Of a stretch of DNA of 64,000 bases, positions 44,429-54,748 are shown in pieces. This DNA is from Fusarium oxysporum f. sp. lycopersici 4287 (taxonomy: Eukaryota; Ascomycota; Sordariomycetes; Hypocreales; Nectriaceae). Positions within the stretch are counted from its first letter, which is position 1. Each line of letters begins with the position of its first letter. The notes under the pieces were generated by a model, which was not told the origin of the DNA, made no database searches, and saw nothing but the letters and a program-made list of their open reading frames with translations. The DNA is taken from contig NC_030994.1 of the NCBI RefSeq assembly GCF_000149955.1, positions 1,569,776-1,633,775 on the forward strand. Direction: 5' to 3'. The position numbers and the translations under genes are program-made.

Positions 44429-45769
44429 ACGAAGAGTTGAGCAATAGGAGAATAATTTTACATACGAACTGTTCTATTCGATTATGACTGAGCCAATGTT
44501 TTGTTGTGTCCTGTGTTGCAATATCAGCCTGCTGCATGGTCCAAATCGATAGCATATTACTGGAATGAGGTTGAACTTTCCTCGTGCCTTTCTTTATTAA
44601 GCGCATTCAAATAGTTAGATCTAATATGTTTAAGAGTAAATTGTTTGGTTTCGGAGGTTATAGAATCGATAATAAAAGTATTAGTTGATAATTATTCTTT
44701 TTCTTAATTACAAAATTAATAGAAGAAAGGCCTTTAACCTCTAAATTAATCTAAGAGCCTACTAAGTTATATTAAAATTACCTTTAAGTCTTATGTAATT
44801 CACTTAAGTCTTTTCCTCACTTAGGATACAAGTCTATGTCTTTGTGTAAGCCAGCATATAAACTATTATGTATTTCACTTTCTTACCCTAGGTCAAGTCA
44901 ATCCAATCAACCATCTTTTAAAAGAAGAGCTCATAGGAGACATTTCAAATACTTACAACTATAAATCAAGCCTTTCATATGTATCGCCCTTCCCATTTAA
45001 GATTAAAGTCTTAAGCTTTCTGCTATTCTCTAAGGTAGTTTCAATTATAAGGTGAACAGAGGCAGCGATGTCGGCTTTTGCCCCAGTATAATACAATTAT
45101 GGACGTTGTAAGAAAAGAAAACGCCATGACTTAACCTTTTCGCTCCTTTATTTTCTCACCTCATGGAAATATCGGCTTCTGATCTTTATATAAGTTTCAT
45201 ACCAGGCAGGATCTCATTTCACAGAAACTTCATTGCTTTATTCTCCTAACATAGCCAAAACCAACCTTTCCTGTTTAAACCGATCTCGCAGTGGCCAGTT
45301 GAACCCCGCATGAACCAAGTGGCTCACTATCTCAAACCCCGTATTTGCCCGCCTAAAAACTGTTAGTGCTGTACTACCCTGCAACTTTTCATCACACAAT
45401 TGGGAGGGAATTCATTCCTCCCCCACGATCACGACATTATCACGACATCGCCAACGCCTTCTTTGGTGTTCAATTGGGTCAAAGCTGGAGTCGAAGACAC
45501 CCACAGACGAGCAAAGACGGAATAGCCTGTGAGAAGTTTCGTCACTGAGCCAATTGACTGCATCTCATCCCAATCCTCACAGCTTGGTGACAGCCTCATT
45601 CTCAAGCAAGACATTGCAACACAACATTCCTAGAGACCTAACCATTCTTGGTATACGAATAACCCTAAGACTCGGGGCTGAAAGTGTAGTCACGCTGCAC
45701 CAGAATTCCGTTTGACGTCGCAACAAAAATCTCAGTCGATCCGGTGACACCGATCATAACCAAGGCATC
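44429..45769. other. AT-rich spacer with repeat, cupin to prephenate dehydratase
   Basis: 1.34 kb. The first half is strongly AT-rich and contains MITE-like copy 5 (about 44722-44855). The second half is the likely promoter and leader of the prephenate dehydratase gene. No gene supported. Confidence 0.5.
44722..44855. repeat. MITE-like inverted-repeat element, copy 5 (degenerate)
   Basis: Contains GAGCCTACTAAGTTATATTA, TTAAGTCTTTTCCTCACTTA and GGATACAAGTCT, which match copies 2 and 3. Both terminal repeats are eroded, and the boundaries are approximate. Confidence 0.5.
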
Positions 45770-46896
45770 ATGGCCAGCCAACACAAACCTGTTGTCAGCT
45801 TCCTCGGCCCAGTGGCCTCATACACCCATCAGGTAAAGCCTATACTATAGCTGTCCCCTATAACGACAACCGCATGACACTAGCCTTGACTGACCTGGCT
45901 CCATAGGCTGTCCGTCAGGCCTTTTCTGAGTCAACATGGGAATTCTCCCCTGCAGTTACTATCGATGGTACGTTTTAGTCAATACATCGCAGTCGGGATG
46001 TCCGTACTGATTTTCCTGGCAAAGACGTATTTGACCAGGTCCAAAGTGGCCAGGTGCAAGCTGGTGTTGTGCCGTTTGAGAACTCCACCAATGGTTCTGT
46101 GAGCTTCACCTTGGACAACCTGGCTGACAGAACGAACCATTATCCGGATATCACTGTCGATGGCGAGACATACGTGGACGTTCACCATTGTCTTGTTGGT
46201 CACAAGAGCCCTGTGCCAGCTGTCGAAGACATTGCTGAAGGATCCGGTACTTGCACCCCAACAGCCACTGACCCGTCACCTTCAAAACCACGGTCCAGGC
46301 CCCTGGCAAGCCTCAAGCACATTCAACGCTTATATTCGCACCCCCAAGCATTTGGCCAATGTACCGCTTTCATCTCCACCTATCTCAAGGGTGTCGAGAT
46401 TTTCGAGGTCAGCTCAACCAGCAAGGCAGCTGAAATTGTCAGTAAGGACACGACGGGTACCTGGGCCGCCATCTCAAGCGAGCTCGCCGCTAAACTTCAT
46501 GGTCTCGATTTTCTGGGAAAATCGATTGAGGACAGAGAGGATAACACGACTCGTTTCTTCGTGATTGGTAAAAATGCTGCAGGCCCGAAGGACCTTGAAA
46601 AAACTGAAAAGGCTGTTGCTGAGAAGGGAAGCAAGTCGCTTGTCTCTTTCACAGTACCTCACACATCACCTGGCGCTTTGGCGGATGTGCTGAGCTGTTT
46701 CCGAACATTCGACATAAACTTGACCAGCATCAACACTCTACCAAGCCTCGTGAAACCCTTCCAGTACATTTTCTTCATTGAATTTGAAGGTCACAAGTAT
46801 GCCGATCCTGAGGGCCGGGTCAACGGTGCGCTGGAAAAAATCAGTCGCGTGGCCGAGAGCTGGAGGTGGCTTGGAAGCTGGGAGAGATACATATAA
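45770..46896 (+). CDS. PHA2: Prephenate dehydratase
   Basis: Converts prephenate to phenylpyruvate with loss of water and CO2 in phenylalanine synthesis. Exons 45770-45832, 45907-45967 and 46025-46896 encode 331 aa. The N-terminal catalytic domain reads VVSFLGPVASYTHQAVRQAF, VQAGVVPFENSTNGSVSFTL and RLYSHPQAFGQCTAFISTYL, and includes the TRFFVIG motif whose Thr is catalytic. The C-terminal ACT domain (about 225-325), which usually senses phenylalanine, has SFTVPHTSPGALADVLSCFR and LTSINTLPSLVKPFQYIFFI. The start was chosen at the Met that splices directly to GPVASYTHQ. The gene is complete and lies at the right border of the accessory segment. Confidence 0.92.
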
Positions 46897-48028
46897 CTTT
46901 ACCAAAAGCAACGAACGAATTATTCACCAATTCCATGATATCCATGCATTCACTTTGACGACTAGCAGCACCTCTTGCATACACGCGATGCAAGAGGCAG
47001 CATGACGAGTCGCGACGAACTCCCCGCGGAAACAGAACAATAGCTTTAGAAGCTTTGGGGAACTCCCCGTGAGCCCAGTGGGGCTGATTGCGTGCTCTCT
47101 AATGTCGCCCTGACAGGTCTTTCTTTAGCAGGGCCTGGGCGCATTGAAGATCACACTGTATTTTCTGTACTGCCATCGGGCCGTCCCACGTCAAAGACAA
47201 AAGCTTTGTAAACGGAATATCGGTCGCTTATCAACGTCTCACATTTACATTAGGTACCTTATGTATACCATCACCGCGATGCCTTGTGCAGGGTGACACC
47301 CATGAAAAAGAGACGTATCCCCCACTACCCGGGATACGCGAACATGTTTGCCAATGTTGAGTTTACGCTATTAAATCCGGTTCAGGCACTTGCAGGACAC
47401 AACTCACAGCAACGGAAAAAGACATGCGTTTTTTGAGATTCATAGGATTGGCCTGGATCAGGCTTGACCCAGCCGCGTGGGGCAAGTCGGAGGAATTGAC
47501 CCTTCGGAAAGCTTTGCAAGGTCACTAAGGGCAGGGATTAAAAAAACGAAGGGCCCGATAAAGCCTTGGGGGGACTGTGGGATGGGCTCAAAAAGCATCA
47601 ATGAGGAGCGAGAAAACCCGGATACTTGAGAGATATCTCGTCTTAGTTGCCCCAGCGGAGACCACTATCGACCAACATGACGTACACGCCGCATGCGCAA
47701 CACTCAAAGGGAGACCACTAAGGGTCGTTCATGGGCCACACGCCCAGGTTCAAGGTGGGAGGATCTAACCGGGTTAGTAATAGCCTACGGACCATCGCTT
47801 CAACAATTACCATCGGGCGATGGTCCGGAAGCTCTCCAGCAAACTCTGTGAGTACTCAGGTACTGTGCGCTGGGCGTCTCGAATACCTTTTAATGGCTTG
47901 ATCTGCTGTTTCGTGTCCTTGGAGGTTTACTCTTCTTCTCATCCTTTCTGCTCTTCCTCCAGCTTAATGTTGCAGCGACAACACTTATCTGCTATATCTC
48001 CCTTTTCCTCTTGGTTTTTTCTCCCAAA
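46897..48028. other. Intergenic region with GAACTCCCCG repeats
   Basis: 1.13 kb. The 10-mer GAACTCCCCG occurs at 47017-47026 and 47060-47069, and twice more inside an intron of the next gene (48425-48443). No gene is supported, and short frames lack domains. Confidence 0.45.
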
Positions 48029-49462
48029 ATGGCGCTCCGCCCTATCTTCACTGCCACGCACCCACGTGCATGCTCTACGGCCTTTGAGCGGGTATGTTGA
48101 GCCCCCGAAACCCCAAGATCATGCCGTCTTCCCAGTGTTGACATTGTCATGATTGCGCTCCCTGCCATAATGCTAACTCTGGTTATTTGACAGGTCTTCA
48201 TGGCCCGCCGCGATATCCTAGAGAGCGTGCACGAACCTTTTGGAGATGCCTTCTACTATGGTCCTGAGATCCTCAGTGATCGTTTCAGAAACGACACTGC
48301 CACTCGCGAGCAGAGTGGTTTCTCGCAAAAGACCTACAAAGACGTCCTCAACGAGGTCATGGATGCGGGCAAAGATGTTAGTATAACCTCCCCTCCATTC
48401 TCCTCATGGTTCATGCGATCGTCCGAACTCCCCGAACTCCCCGTCACTCCCCCGCCTTCTCGAATGAGGGGAACTGCAAGCCAAACAAGAAACATGTGCC
48501 ACGGCCAAGTTTTTTTATCTGCAGCATACGCTTGATTGACACATGATGGTCATGAATATGCAATCAATGTTACATGTCGTATCCTTATCGTCCTTTCGCC
48601 ATTGGCGGGAACGGCGCCATGAGAGAGACTCATCAATTGATGCAATGTACTAACACCTCCTCCCAGGGCAAGCGAATCTTCATCAAGGACATGGCCTACT
48701 ACCTCATGGCCCCAGACAACAAGCCTACCAAGGTTGCGCCGTCTCTGGGCGAGGAAGAGCCCGGCAACCCAACTGTTTTGCCACTAGAGGTCCTGAAGCA
48801 GTTCCAATTCACATTCCTCATCCGCCACCCTCGCCGAGCTATCCCCTCATACTACCGTTGCACGGTGCCGCCTCTGGATGAAGTCACTGGTTTTTATGAC
48901 TTCATGCCCAATGAGGCCGGTTATAAGGAGCTCGTGCGTTTCTTTGATTTCCTGATCAAGGAGAACATCGTCGATAAGGACAACCTCGTTGTCATCGACG
49001 CTGATGATCTTCTCGATAACCCCGAGAAGACCATCCGTCTCTACTGCGAGAAGACGGGTATTGACTTCAAGCCCGAGATGCTCGAGTGGAACGACGAAGA
49101 TTGCAACTATGCGACCATTGCCTTCCAGAAATGGAATGGCTGGCACAACGATGCTATCAAGAGCTCGGCTCTGAGGCCCCGTACTCATCACCAGGTACGT
49201 TAAAACGATTTTTTATAATCGCACCCTCCCCACTATCCCTCCACCTGTTGGTCTGCAACAACATCCACTGTTCGTTCGCGCTTCTTGTGGTAGGGTGAAA
49301 AAAGGCTGACATTGCTAACTAAAGAAGACGATGACCACCGAGTCAGAAGATAAGGAATGGACTGCCAAGTATGGTCCTGAGGCGCAAAAGGTTATCCGCA
49401 AGACGGTCGAGGACAACGTAGCTGATTACGAGTACCTGAAGCAGTTTGCGCTACCTATCTAA
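48029..49462 (+). CDS. Sulfotransferase-like P-loop protein
   Basis: A cytosolic protein of the fungal sulfotransferase/P-loop family; the acceptor is unknown. Exons 48029-48091, 48194-48376, 48667-49194 and about 49325-49462 encode roughly 303 aa. The N-terminal MALRPIFTATHPRACSTAFE corresponds to the PAPS 5'-phosphosulfate loop. FTFLIRHPRRAIPSYYRCTV carries the Arg and Ser expected for the 3'-phosphate site. The C-terminal half, NLVVIDADDLLDNPEKTIRL and AFQKWNGWHNDAIKSS, is typical of the family. The second intron is long (290 nt), and the last 3' splice site could be at either of two AGs three bases apart, both in frame. The gene seems intact. Confidence 0.8.
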
Positions 49463-49941
49463 ATTAAATTAGCTATGTGCTCGCTCTGCTTTTTCAGGGG
49501 TTGCTTTTTTTTCTCTACGGTTTGGACCTGTTCTGGCGTTTCCGCCCTATATCAGATTGGACTTTTGCACCTGGTAACGAACCGAGGTAATGAATGATTT
49601 ATGAGTGTTTGGATTTAGTTGATGGTACAGCTATTATCGTACAGCGACTTTGGCACCACGCCACCTGATGAATATATACATGCTCCTTCATCTACAAACG
49701 TTTGCCAACTGTCTGAGGAATGTCCTTTTTAAGTCTCCAGACACTCGATGACAGACCTTTCCACATGGTCCAATCCGATGGAGTCCAAAATACACATTTT
49801 ATACAATGGAGGTAGAACACGCGTAATAATGACTGAAGTATGAGGGCCTGGATGTTCGTGGAAGACTCAATCTCCAACCCAACCACCTTCTATGCCATCT
49901 CCTGAGGCTTTTAGTTCATTTCAATCTTCTCTTTGAGTTCT
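49463..49941. other. Convergent 3' spacer
   Basis: 479 bases between the stops of the sulfotransferase-like gene and MHR1. UTR-like, nothing else seen. Confidence 0.5.
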
Positions 49942-50770
49942 TCATTCAGCCACTGGCTCCGGTGCCTTCTCTTCCTTCTTCTCGGGCTCGTTCGAAATGT
50001 AGCTCGGCTTTTCGAACAGACCATGTGTAACATTTCCAGACCACTTCTGGGCGTACTCCCTGTCCTGGTCGTTCGCCCAGTTTACCTTAACATCCAAGAG
50101 CTTCTTCTCAGCACCCTCAGCATCTTCTGATAGAACGATTTTGTTGCCGCGGCCAGCGCCGCCCAGAACAGACGCTATGTCGGCAATGGAGTTTGGCTTC
50201 TGGGCATTGAGAGCAACGCCGCGCTCCTCTCTGGTTCGGATGGGGCGATGATCCATGTTGCCCTTCTCCTGCTGCTTGGCCACTCGCTTGCGATCGGCTT
50301 CACTGAACTCTTCGGGGTTCTTATATCGAAAGTCGTCGTCCCATGCTACCTCGTGCAGGTGCTTCAACTCGCGCAATTTTTGGAAGACAGACCGACCGAT
50401 GGAGCCTTGACCGGCGGGGAAGGAGATGTGTGCGAAGGGAGACCAGTAGTCTTTTCGAAGTTTGGCGGGTTTTGTCTTTTTACCATTGAATGGGAGTTGC
50501 TTAAGATCGTGGAAACCCTACGACATCAAGTTAGCACATCTATGCAGCTTATAAGAGACTTTGTATAATTGAACTCACGTTTAGCGTCTTATCAAAGCTG
50601 TAAATAATTTGGTTCGTTCTTCTGTGGCCAAATACCCAGATATCCTCCCCATGTCCCTCAGGTGGAGGAAATCCTCTGCCATCCTTCTTCTTGCCGAAAT
50701 GGCCGTATCGCACCCATATCCGTACGTAGCTGGGCAATTGGCCCAGTCGAGATGTCGGTGCCGTGTTCAT
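49942..50770 (-). CDS. MHR1: Mitochondrial Mhr1 / ribosomal protein mL67
   Basis: In yeast Mhr1 is both a mitochondrial recombination/transcription factor and the mitoribosome protein mL67. Exons 50770-50579 and 50517-49942 encode 255 aa. The protein starts MNTAPTSRLGQLPSYVRIWV and contains GEDIWVFGHRRTNQIIYSFD, then GFHDLKQLPFNGKKTKPAKL, KDYWSPFAHISFP and FQKLRELKHLHEVAWDDDF. These match the family with the same order of blocks. The C-terminal tail is Glu/Pro-rich (NEPEKKEEKAPEPVAE). The intron is 61 nt, in frame. It is divergent from HSP104. Confidence 0.85.
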
Positions 50771-51631
50771 GGTCGCCCACTGTGAAGTTGAGATAACCTT
50801 GATACTGGAGACTGATGGGAAAAAATGCCAGTACCGCCGGTTCAATCACGGACGAGCGTATGGTCACGTGAGGTTGGAATCAAAAGTTGGTCGATTTCTA
50901 TTTTGGGGCTGTTTTGATCTACAATCATCTTAACTTATCAGTTAAATTACCAAACCTGACTGTTATCGTCCATCGTTTGTGTCTAGGCTTTGTGGTATCA
51001 AAGGCCCTCACACAATTGAAACCTTTGTCTTTCTGGCAGTTTCACCTGGAAGTTGGCAGCTGCAACTATCCAACGGTCTCGGCTACCCTTTTCGGAAAAG
51101 CATAAGCAGGTCAGACTGACAACATCAGCTGATAAGATAAGAAGAATATAGCCAATAAGCTCTCAGCATGGACCTTCCAGGGTTGACCTTGCTCCAATGA
51201 CGTCGAAGAATCCGGAAGCTGCCAGAAGCTGATGGGTTGGGCTGGAGGTTTCCATGAGCTTGTATCGATGTTACTTGACCTTGCTGGATCCTACCATCAA
51301 GATCTCGATACTTCATGTCGGACGATATCCTCCGCCAGATTCTTCTATGGAGTGACTTGATTATTCCATGAGATCCACCCAATTCGTGAATAAATTCACC
51401 TCTTGATCCTCGGTCTTCCGGATCACTTACTTTCTTCTCTACATTAAGTACAGCAAGCAACTATACCCCACAACATCAAACGATACCCAATCTTCCCAAG
51501 TCAGAAAACCTGACATCGCCCTTCTCTTACATACTACTTTAATAACTGGGCAACACTACTTTACGACTATACATACACAATAATTCTCTTGTTTAAACTA
51601 TCGTTTACACTCTCACTACCACACCGCAATC
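50771..51631. promoter_or_regulatory. Divergent promoter, MHR1 / HSP104
   Basis: 861 bases. It holds a step-type heat-shock element at 51205-51227 and a CT/AC-rich leader before the HSP104 start. The leftward 111-codon frame at 51125-51460 has no domain. Confidence 0.5.
51205..51227 (+). promoter_or_regulatory. Step-type heat-shock element (GAA-N7-GAA-N7-GAA)
   Basis: GAA at 51205-51207, 51215-51217 and 51225-51227, exactly 10 bases apart and in one orientation. This is the step-type spacing recognised by fungal Hsf1. It lies about 405 bases before the HSP104 start codon. The consensus match is direct; use by Hsf1 is inferred. Confidence 0.55.
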
Positions 51632-54406
51632 ATGAATAGCCGCATGGACTTCACAGACCGTGCCCAAAAGGCCGTGGAAGATGCCATGGCCTTGGCTGAA
51701 CAATACGGCCACTCCCAGCTTGCGCCGGTTCATCTCGCTGTATCTCTGCTCGACCCTCCCCCGGACCCTTCAAAGGATCAACAGAACGGTCCTCCTCCCA
51801 CAAGCACACTCTTCCGACAAGTCGTTGAGCGAGCACATGGCGATCCTCAACTTTTCGATCGAGCCCTCAAGAAAACCCTCGTTCGACTCCCAAGTCAAGA
51901 CCCCCCACCTGAGCATGTCTCTTTGGCACCTCAGTTCCACAATGTGCTAAGAAAGGCCATGGAACTGCAGAAGGTACAGAAGGATACATACATTGGCGTG
52001 GACCACCTCATCACTGCTCTTTCTGAGGATTCAACCATCCAAGGACCTCTCAAGGAAGCCAACATTCCCAAGCCCAAGCTGGTACAAGAAGCAGTACAGG
52101 CTATTCGGGGAACAAAGCGAGTCGACAGCAAGACGGCTGATACTGAAGAGGAGAATGAGAACCTGGCCAAGTTCACCATTGACATGACTGAAATGGCACG
52201 CGAGAAGAAGATCGACCCCGTCATTGGTCGAGAGGAGGAGATTCGCAGAGTTGTCAGAATTCTCTCTCGACGAACCAAGAACAACCCTGTCCTTATCGGT
52301 GAGCCCGGTGTAGGCAAGACCACAGTCATTGAAGGACTGGCACAGCGAATTGTCAACCGTGATGTTCCTGACAACTTGAAGTCATGCAAGCTCCTTTCGC
52401 TTGACGTGGGTGCACTTGTCGCTGGCAGCAAGTATCGTGGAGAGTTTGAAGAAAGAATGAAAGGTGTTTTGAAGGAGATTACTGAGTCAAAGGATGTCAT
52501 CATTCTCTTTGTCGATGAAATCCACCTTCTCATGGGCGCTGGTTCGTCCGGTGAGGGAGGCATGGATGCTGCCAACCTTCTCAAGCCCATGCTTGCTCGT
52601 GGCCAGCTACACTGTATCGGTGCGACTACCCTTGCTGAATACCGTAAGTACGTTGAGAAGGATGCCGCCTTCGAACGTCGATTCCAGCAGGTTATTGTCA
52701 AGGAACCCAGCATCCCTGAGACGGTCTCTATCCTTCGAGGTCTCAAGGAGCGATATGACCGTCACCACCGAGTCACTATTCTCGACAGCGCTCTCGTAGC
52801 TGCCGCTAATCTGGCTGCACGCTACCTTACATCCCGACGTCTGCCTGACTCGGCCATCGATCTTGTCGATGAGGCCGCTGCTGCAGTTCGTGTTGCTCGA
52901 GAGTCTCAGCCCGAAATTATCGACTCTCTCGAGCGCAAGCTTAGGCAGCTTATGATCGAGATTGCGGCTCTTGAGAAGGAAAAGGACGAGGCATCCCAGA
53001 CTCGTCTTGCTCAAGCTAGAAAGGATGCTAAGAACGTTGAAGAGGAGTTACAGCCTCTCCGTGAGAAGTATCAGAGCGAGATCAAGCGCAGTGAGGAGAT
53101 TCACCAAGCCAAGCTCAAGCTCGATGATCTCGAGAAGCGCCTCGAGGATGCCATGAATAACTCTGAGCACGCCAAGGCCGCCGATCTCAAGTATGGTGCC
53201 ATCCCCGAACAAGAGGCTGTCATCAAGGAGCTTGAGGCTCGCAAAGCTGCTGCCGACGCCGCTCTTAACGCTACTGCCCCCACGGACTCTGGTGGCGCCA
53301 TGGTCACCGACATCGTCACCGCAGATAACATCAACGAGATTGTCGCTCGATGGACTGGCATTCCAGTCACTCGCCTGCGTACCTCTGAGAAGGAGAAGCT
53401 CATCCACATGGAAAAGGTGCTCAGCAAGGTCGTTGTTGGCCAGAAGGAAGCTGTTCAATCTGTCGCCAACGCCATTCGACTCCAGCGTTCTGGCCTTAGT
53501 AATCCCAATCAGCCGCCTAGCTTCCTTTTCTGTGGTCCATCGGGTACCGGAAAGACCCTTCTGACCAAGGCCCTGGCCGAATTTCTGTTCGACGACGCCA
53601 AGGCAATGATCCGCTTTGATATGTCTGAATACCAGGAGAGACATGCGCTGAGCCGCATGATTGGTGCGCCTCCTGGATACGTTGGACATGATGCCGGTGG
53701 TCAGCTCACTGAGGCTCTCCGCCGCAAGCCATTCTCAATCTTGCTCTTTGACGAGGTTGAGAAGGCTGCCAAGGAAGTTCTCACTGTCCTTCTCCAGCTC
53801 ATGGACGATGGGCGTATCACTGACGGCCAAGGCAGAGTCGTTGACGCCAAGAACTGCATCGTGGTTATGACCTCTAACCTGGGTGCAGAATACCTTGTTC
53901 GACCTGGCGTGAAGGAGGGTCGTGTCGACCCCGGTACTCGCGAGTTGGTTATGACCGCCTTACGTAACTACTTCTTGCCTGAGTTCCTCAACCGCATCAA
54001 CTCGGTTGTCATCTTCAACCGTCTCACACGCAAGGAGATTCGCAAGATTGTCGATATTCGGCTTGGCGAGATCCAGAAACGACTCGAAGACAATGGCCGA
54101 AAGGTCCATATCGACGTGTCGGAAGAAGCCAAAGATTACCTTGGCAACAGTGGGTACTCACCGGCTTATGGTGCTCGACCTCTCTCTCGTCTTATCGAGA
54201 AGGAGGTCCTCAACCGTCTTGCTATTCTCATCCTGCGCAACAACATCCGCGATGGCGAATACGCGCGTGTTGAGCTCATTGATGGCAAGATTGTTGTGCT
54301 TTCCAACCATCCCGACAGTGAGCTTGGAGAGGATGAAGATATGGTTGATGAAGAGGATGCAGTCGACGAGATGTTGGATGACATGGATCAAGACATCTAC
54401 GACTAA
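51632..54406 (+). CDS. HSP104: Hsp104 protein disaggregase (ClpB family)
   Basis: A hexameric AAA+ disaggregase that pulls polypeptides out of aggregates with Hsp70, giving thermotolerance and affecting prions. It is an intronless 924-aa frame. The N-terminal Clp repeat domain covers about 1-150. NBD1 has Walker A GEPGVGKT (223-230) and Walker B ILFVDE (about 291-296). The middle coiled-coil domain spans about 415-535 (LERKLRQLMIEIAALEKEKD). NBD2 has Walker A GPSGTGKT (635-642), and Walker B appears as ILLFDEVEKA. The diaphragm and sensor motifs are present, including KYRGEFEERMK and GAPPGYVGHDAGGQLTEAL. The acidic C-terminus (DMDQDIYD) replaces the yeast DDLD end used for cofactor binding. 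The intronless structure suits expression during heat shock. A step-type HSE lies upstream. Confidence 0.97.
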   Translation: MNSRMDFTDRAQKAVEDAMALAEQYGHSQLAPVHLAVSLLDPPPDPSKDQQNGPPPTSTLFRQVVERAHGDPQLFDRALKKTLVRLPSQDPPPEHVSLAPQFHNVLRKAMELQKVQKDTYIGVDHLITALSEDSTIQGPLKEANIPKPKLVQEAVQAIRGTKRVDSKTADTEEENENLAKFTIDMTEMAREKKIDPVIGREEEIRRVVRILSRRTKNNPVLIGEPGVGKTTVIEGLAQRIVNRDVPDNLKSCKLLSLDVGALVAGSKYRGEFEERMKGVLKEITESKDVIILFVDEIHLLMGAGSSGEGGMDAANLLKPMLARGQLHCIGATTLAEYRKYVEKDAAFERRFQQVIVKEPSIPETVSILRGLKERYDRHHRVTILDSALVAAANLAARYLTSRRLPDSAIDLVDEAAAAVRVARESQPEIIDSLERKLRQLMIEIAALEKEKDEASQTRLAQARKDAKNVEEELQPLREKYQSEIKRSEEIHQAKLKLDDLEKRLEDAMNNSEHAKAADLKYGAIPEQEAVIKELEARKAAADAALNATAPTDSGGAMVTDIVTADNINEIVARWTGIPVTRLRTSEKEKLIHMEKVLSKVVVGQKEAVQSVANAIRLQRSGLSNPNQPPSFLFCGPSGTGKTLLTKALAEFLFDDAKAMIRFDMSEYQERHALSRMIGAPPGYVGHDAGGQLTEALRRKPFSILLFDEVEKAAKEVLTVLLQLMDDGRITDGQGRVVDAKNCIVVMTSNLGAEYLVRPGVKEGRVDPGTRELVMTALRNYFLPEFLNRINSVVIFNRLTRKEIRKIVDIRLGEIQKRLEDNGRKVHIDVSEEAKDYLGNSGYSPAYGARPLSRLIEKEVLNRLAILILRNNIRDGEYARVELIDGKIVVLSNHPDSELGEDEDMVDEEDAVDEMLDDMDQDIYD

Positions 54407-54748
54407 GCGCTTACATTTAAAAATTGGTGATTGAAGGGGCACTGATGGGTGACATTGTTTTCATGGACGAATTTGATGATTGCATGACGGAGTTAAGGTT
54501 TCACCCTGGTGTTTGTATTTAGCTACTTGATTATAAACAATGGGAACAAAAGTTCAAATTATCTTTGTTATCTACGATGTGACATGCTTTGACTCAATCT
54601 ATACGGGGTTGTCCTGAGTGGTTACCCGGATAGCTCACACTTGATCTATCTGGTTTGGTTTGTCCGAGTAAACACTGCGGTAAGTATAATATCTCTATAG
54701 AGATCTGGACTGAAAGTCGCCATTCAAACTGAAACTTTTTTTAGACTA
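54407..54748. other. Convergent 3' spacer, HSP104 / Leu3-like regulator
   Basis: 342 bases of UTR-like sequence. Nothing else seen. Confidence 0.5.

Noticed and set aside
51931..52746. 271-codon leftward frame opposite HSP104
   Set aside because: Shadow of a strongly coding strand; Ser/Arg-rich with no domain.
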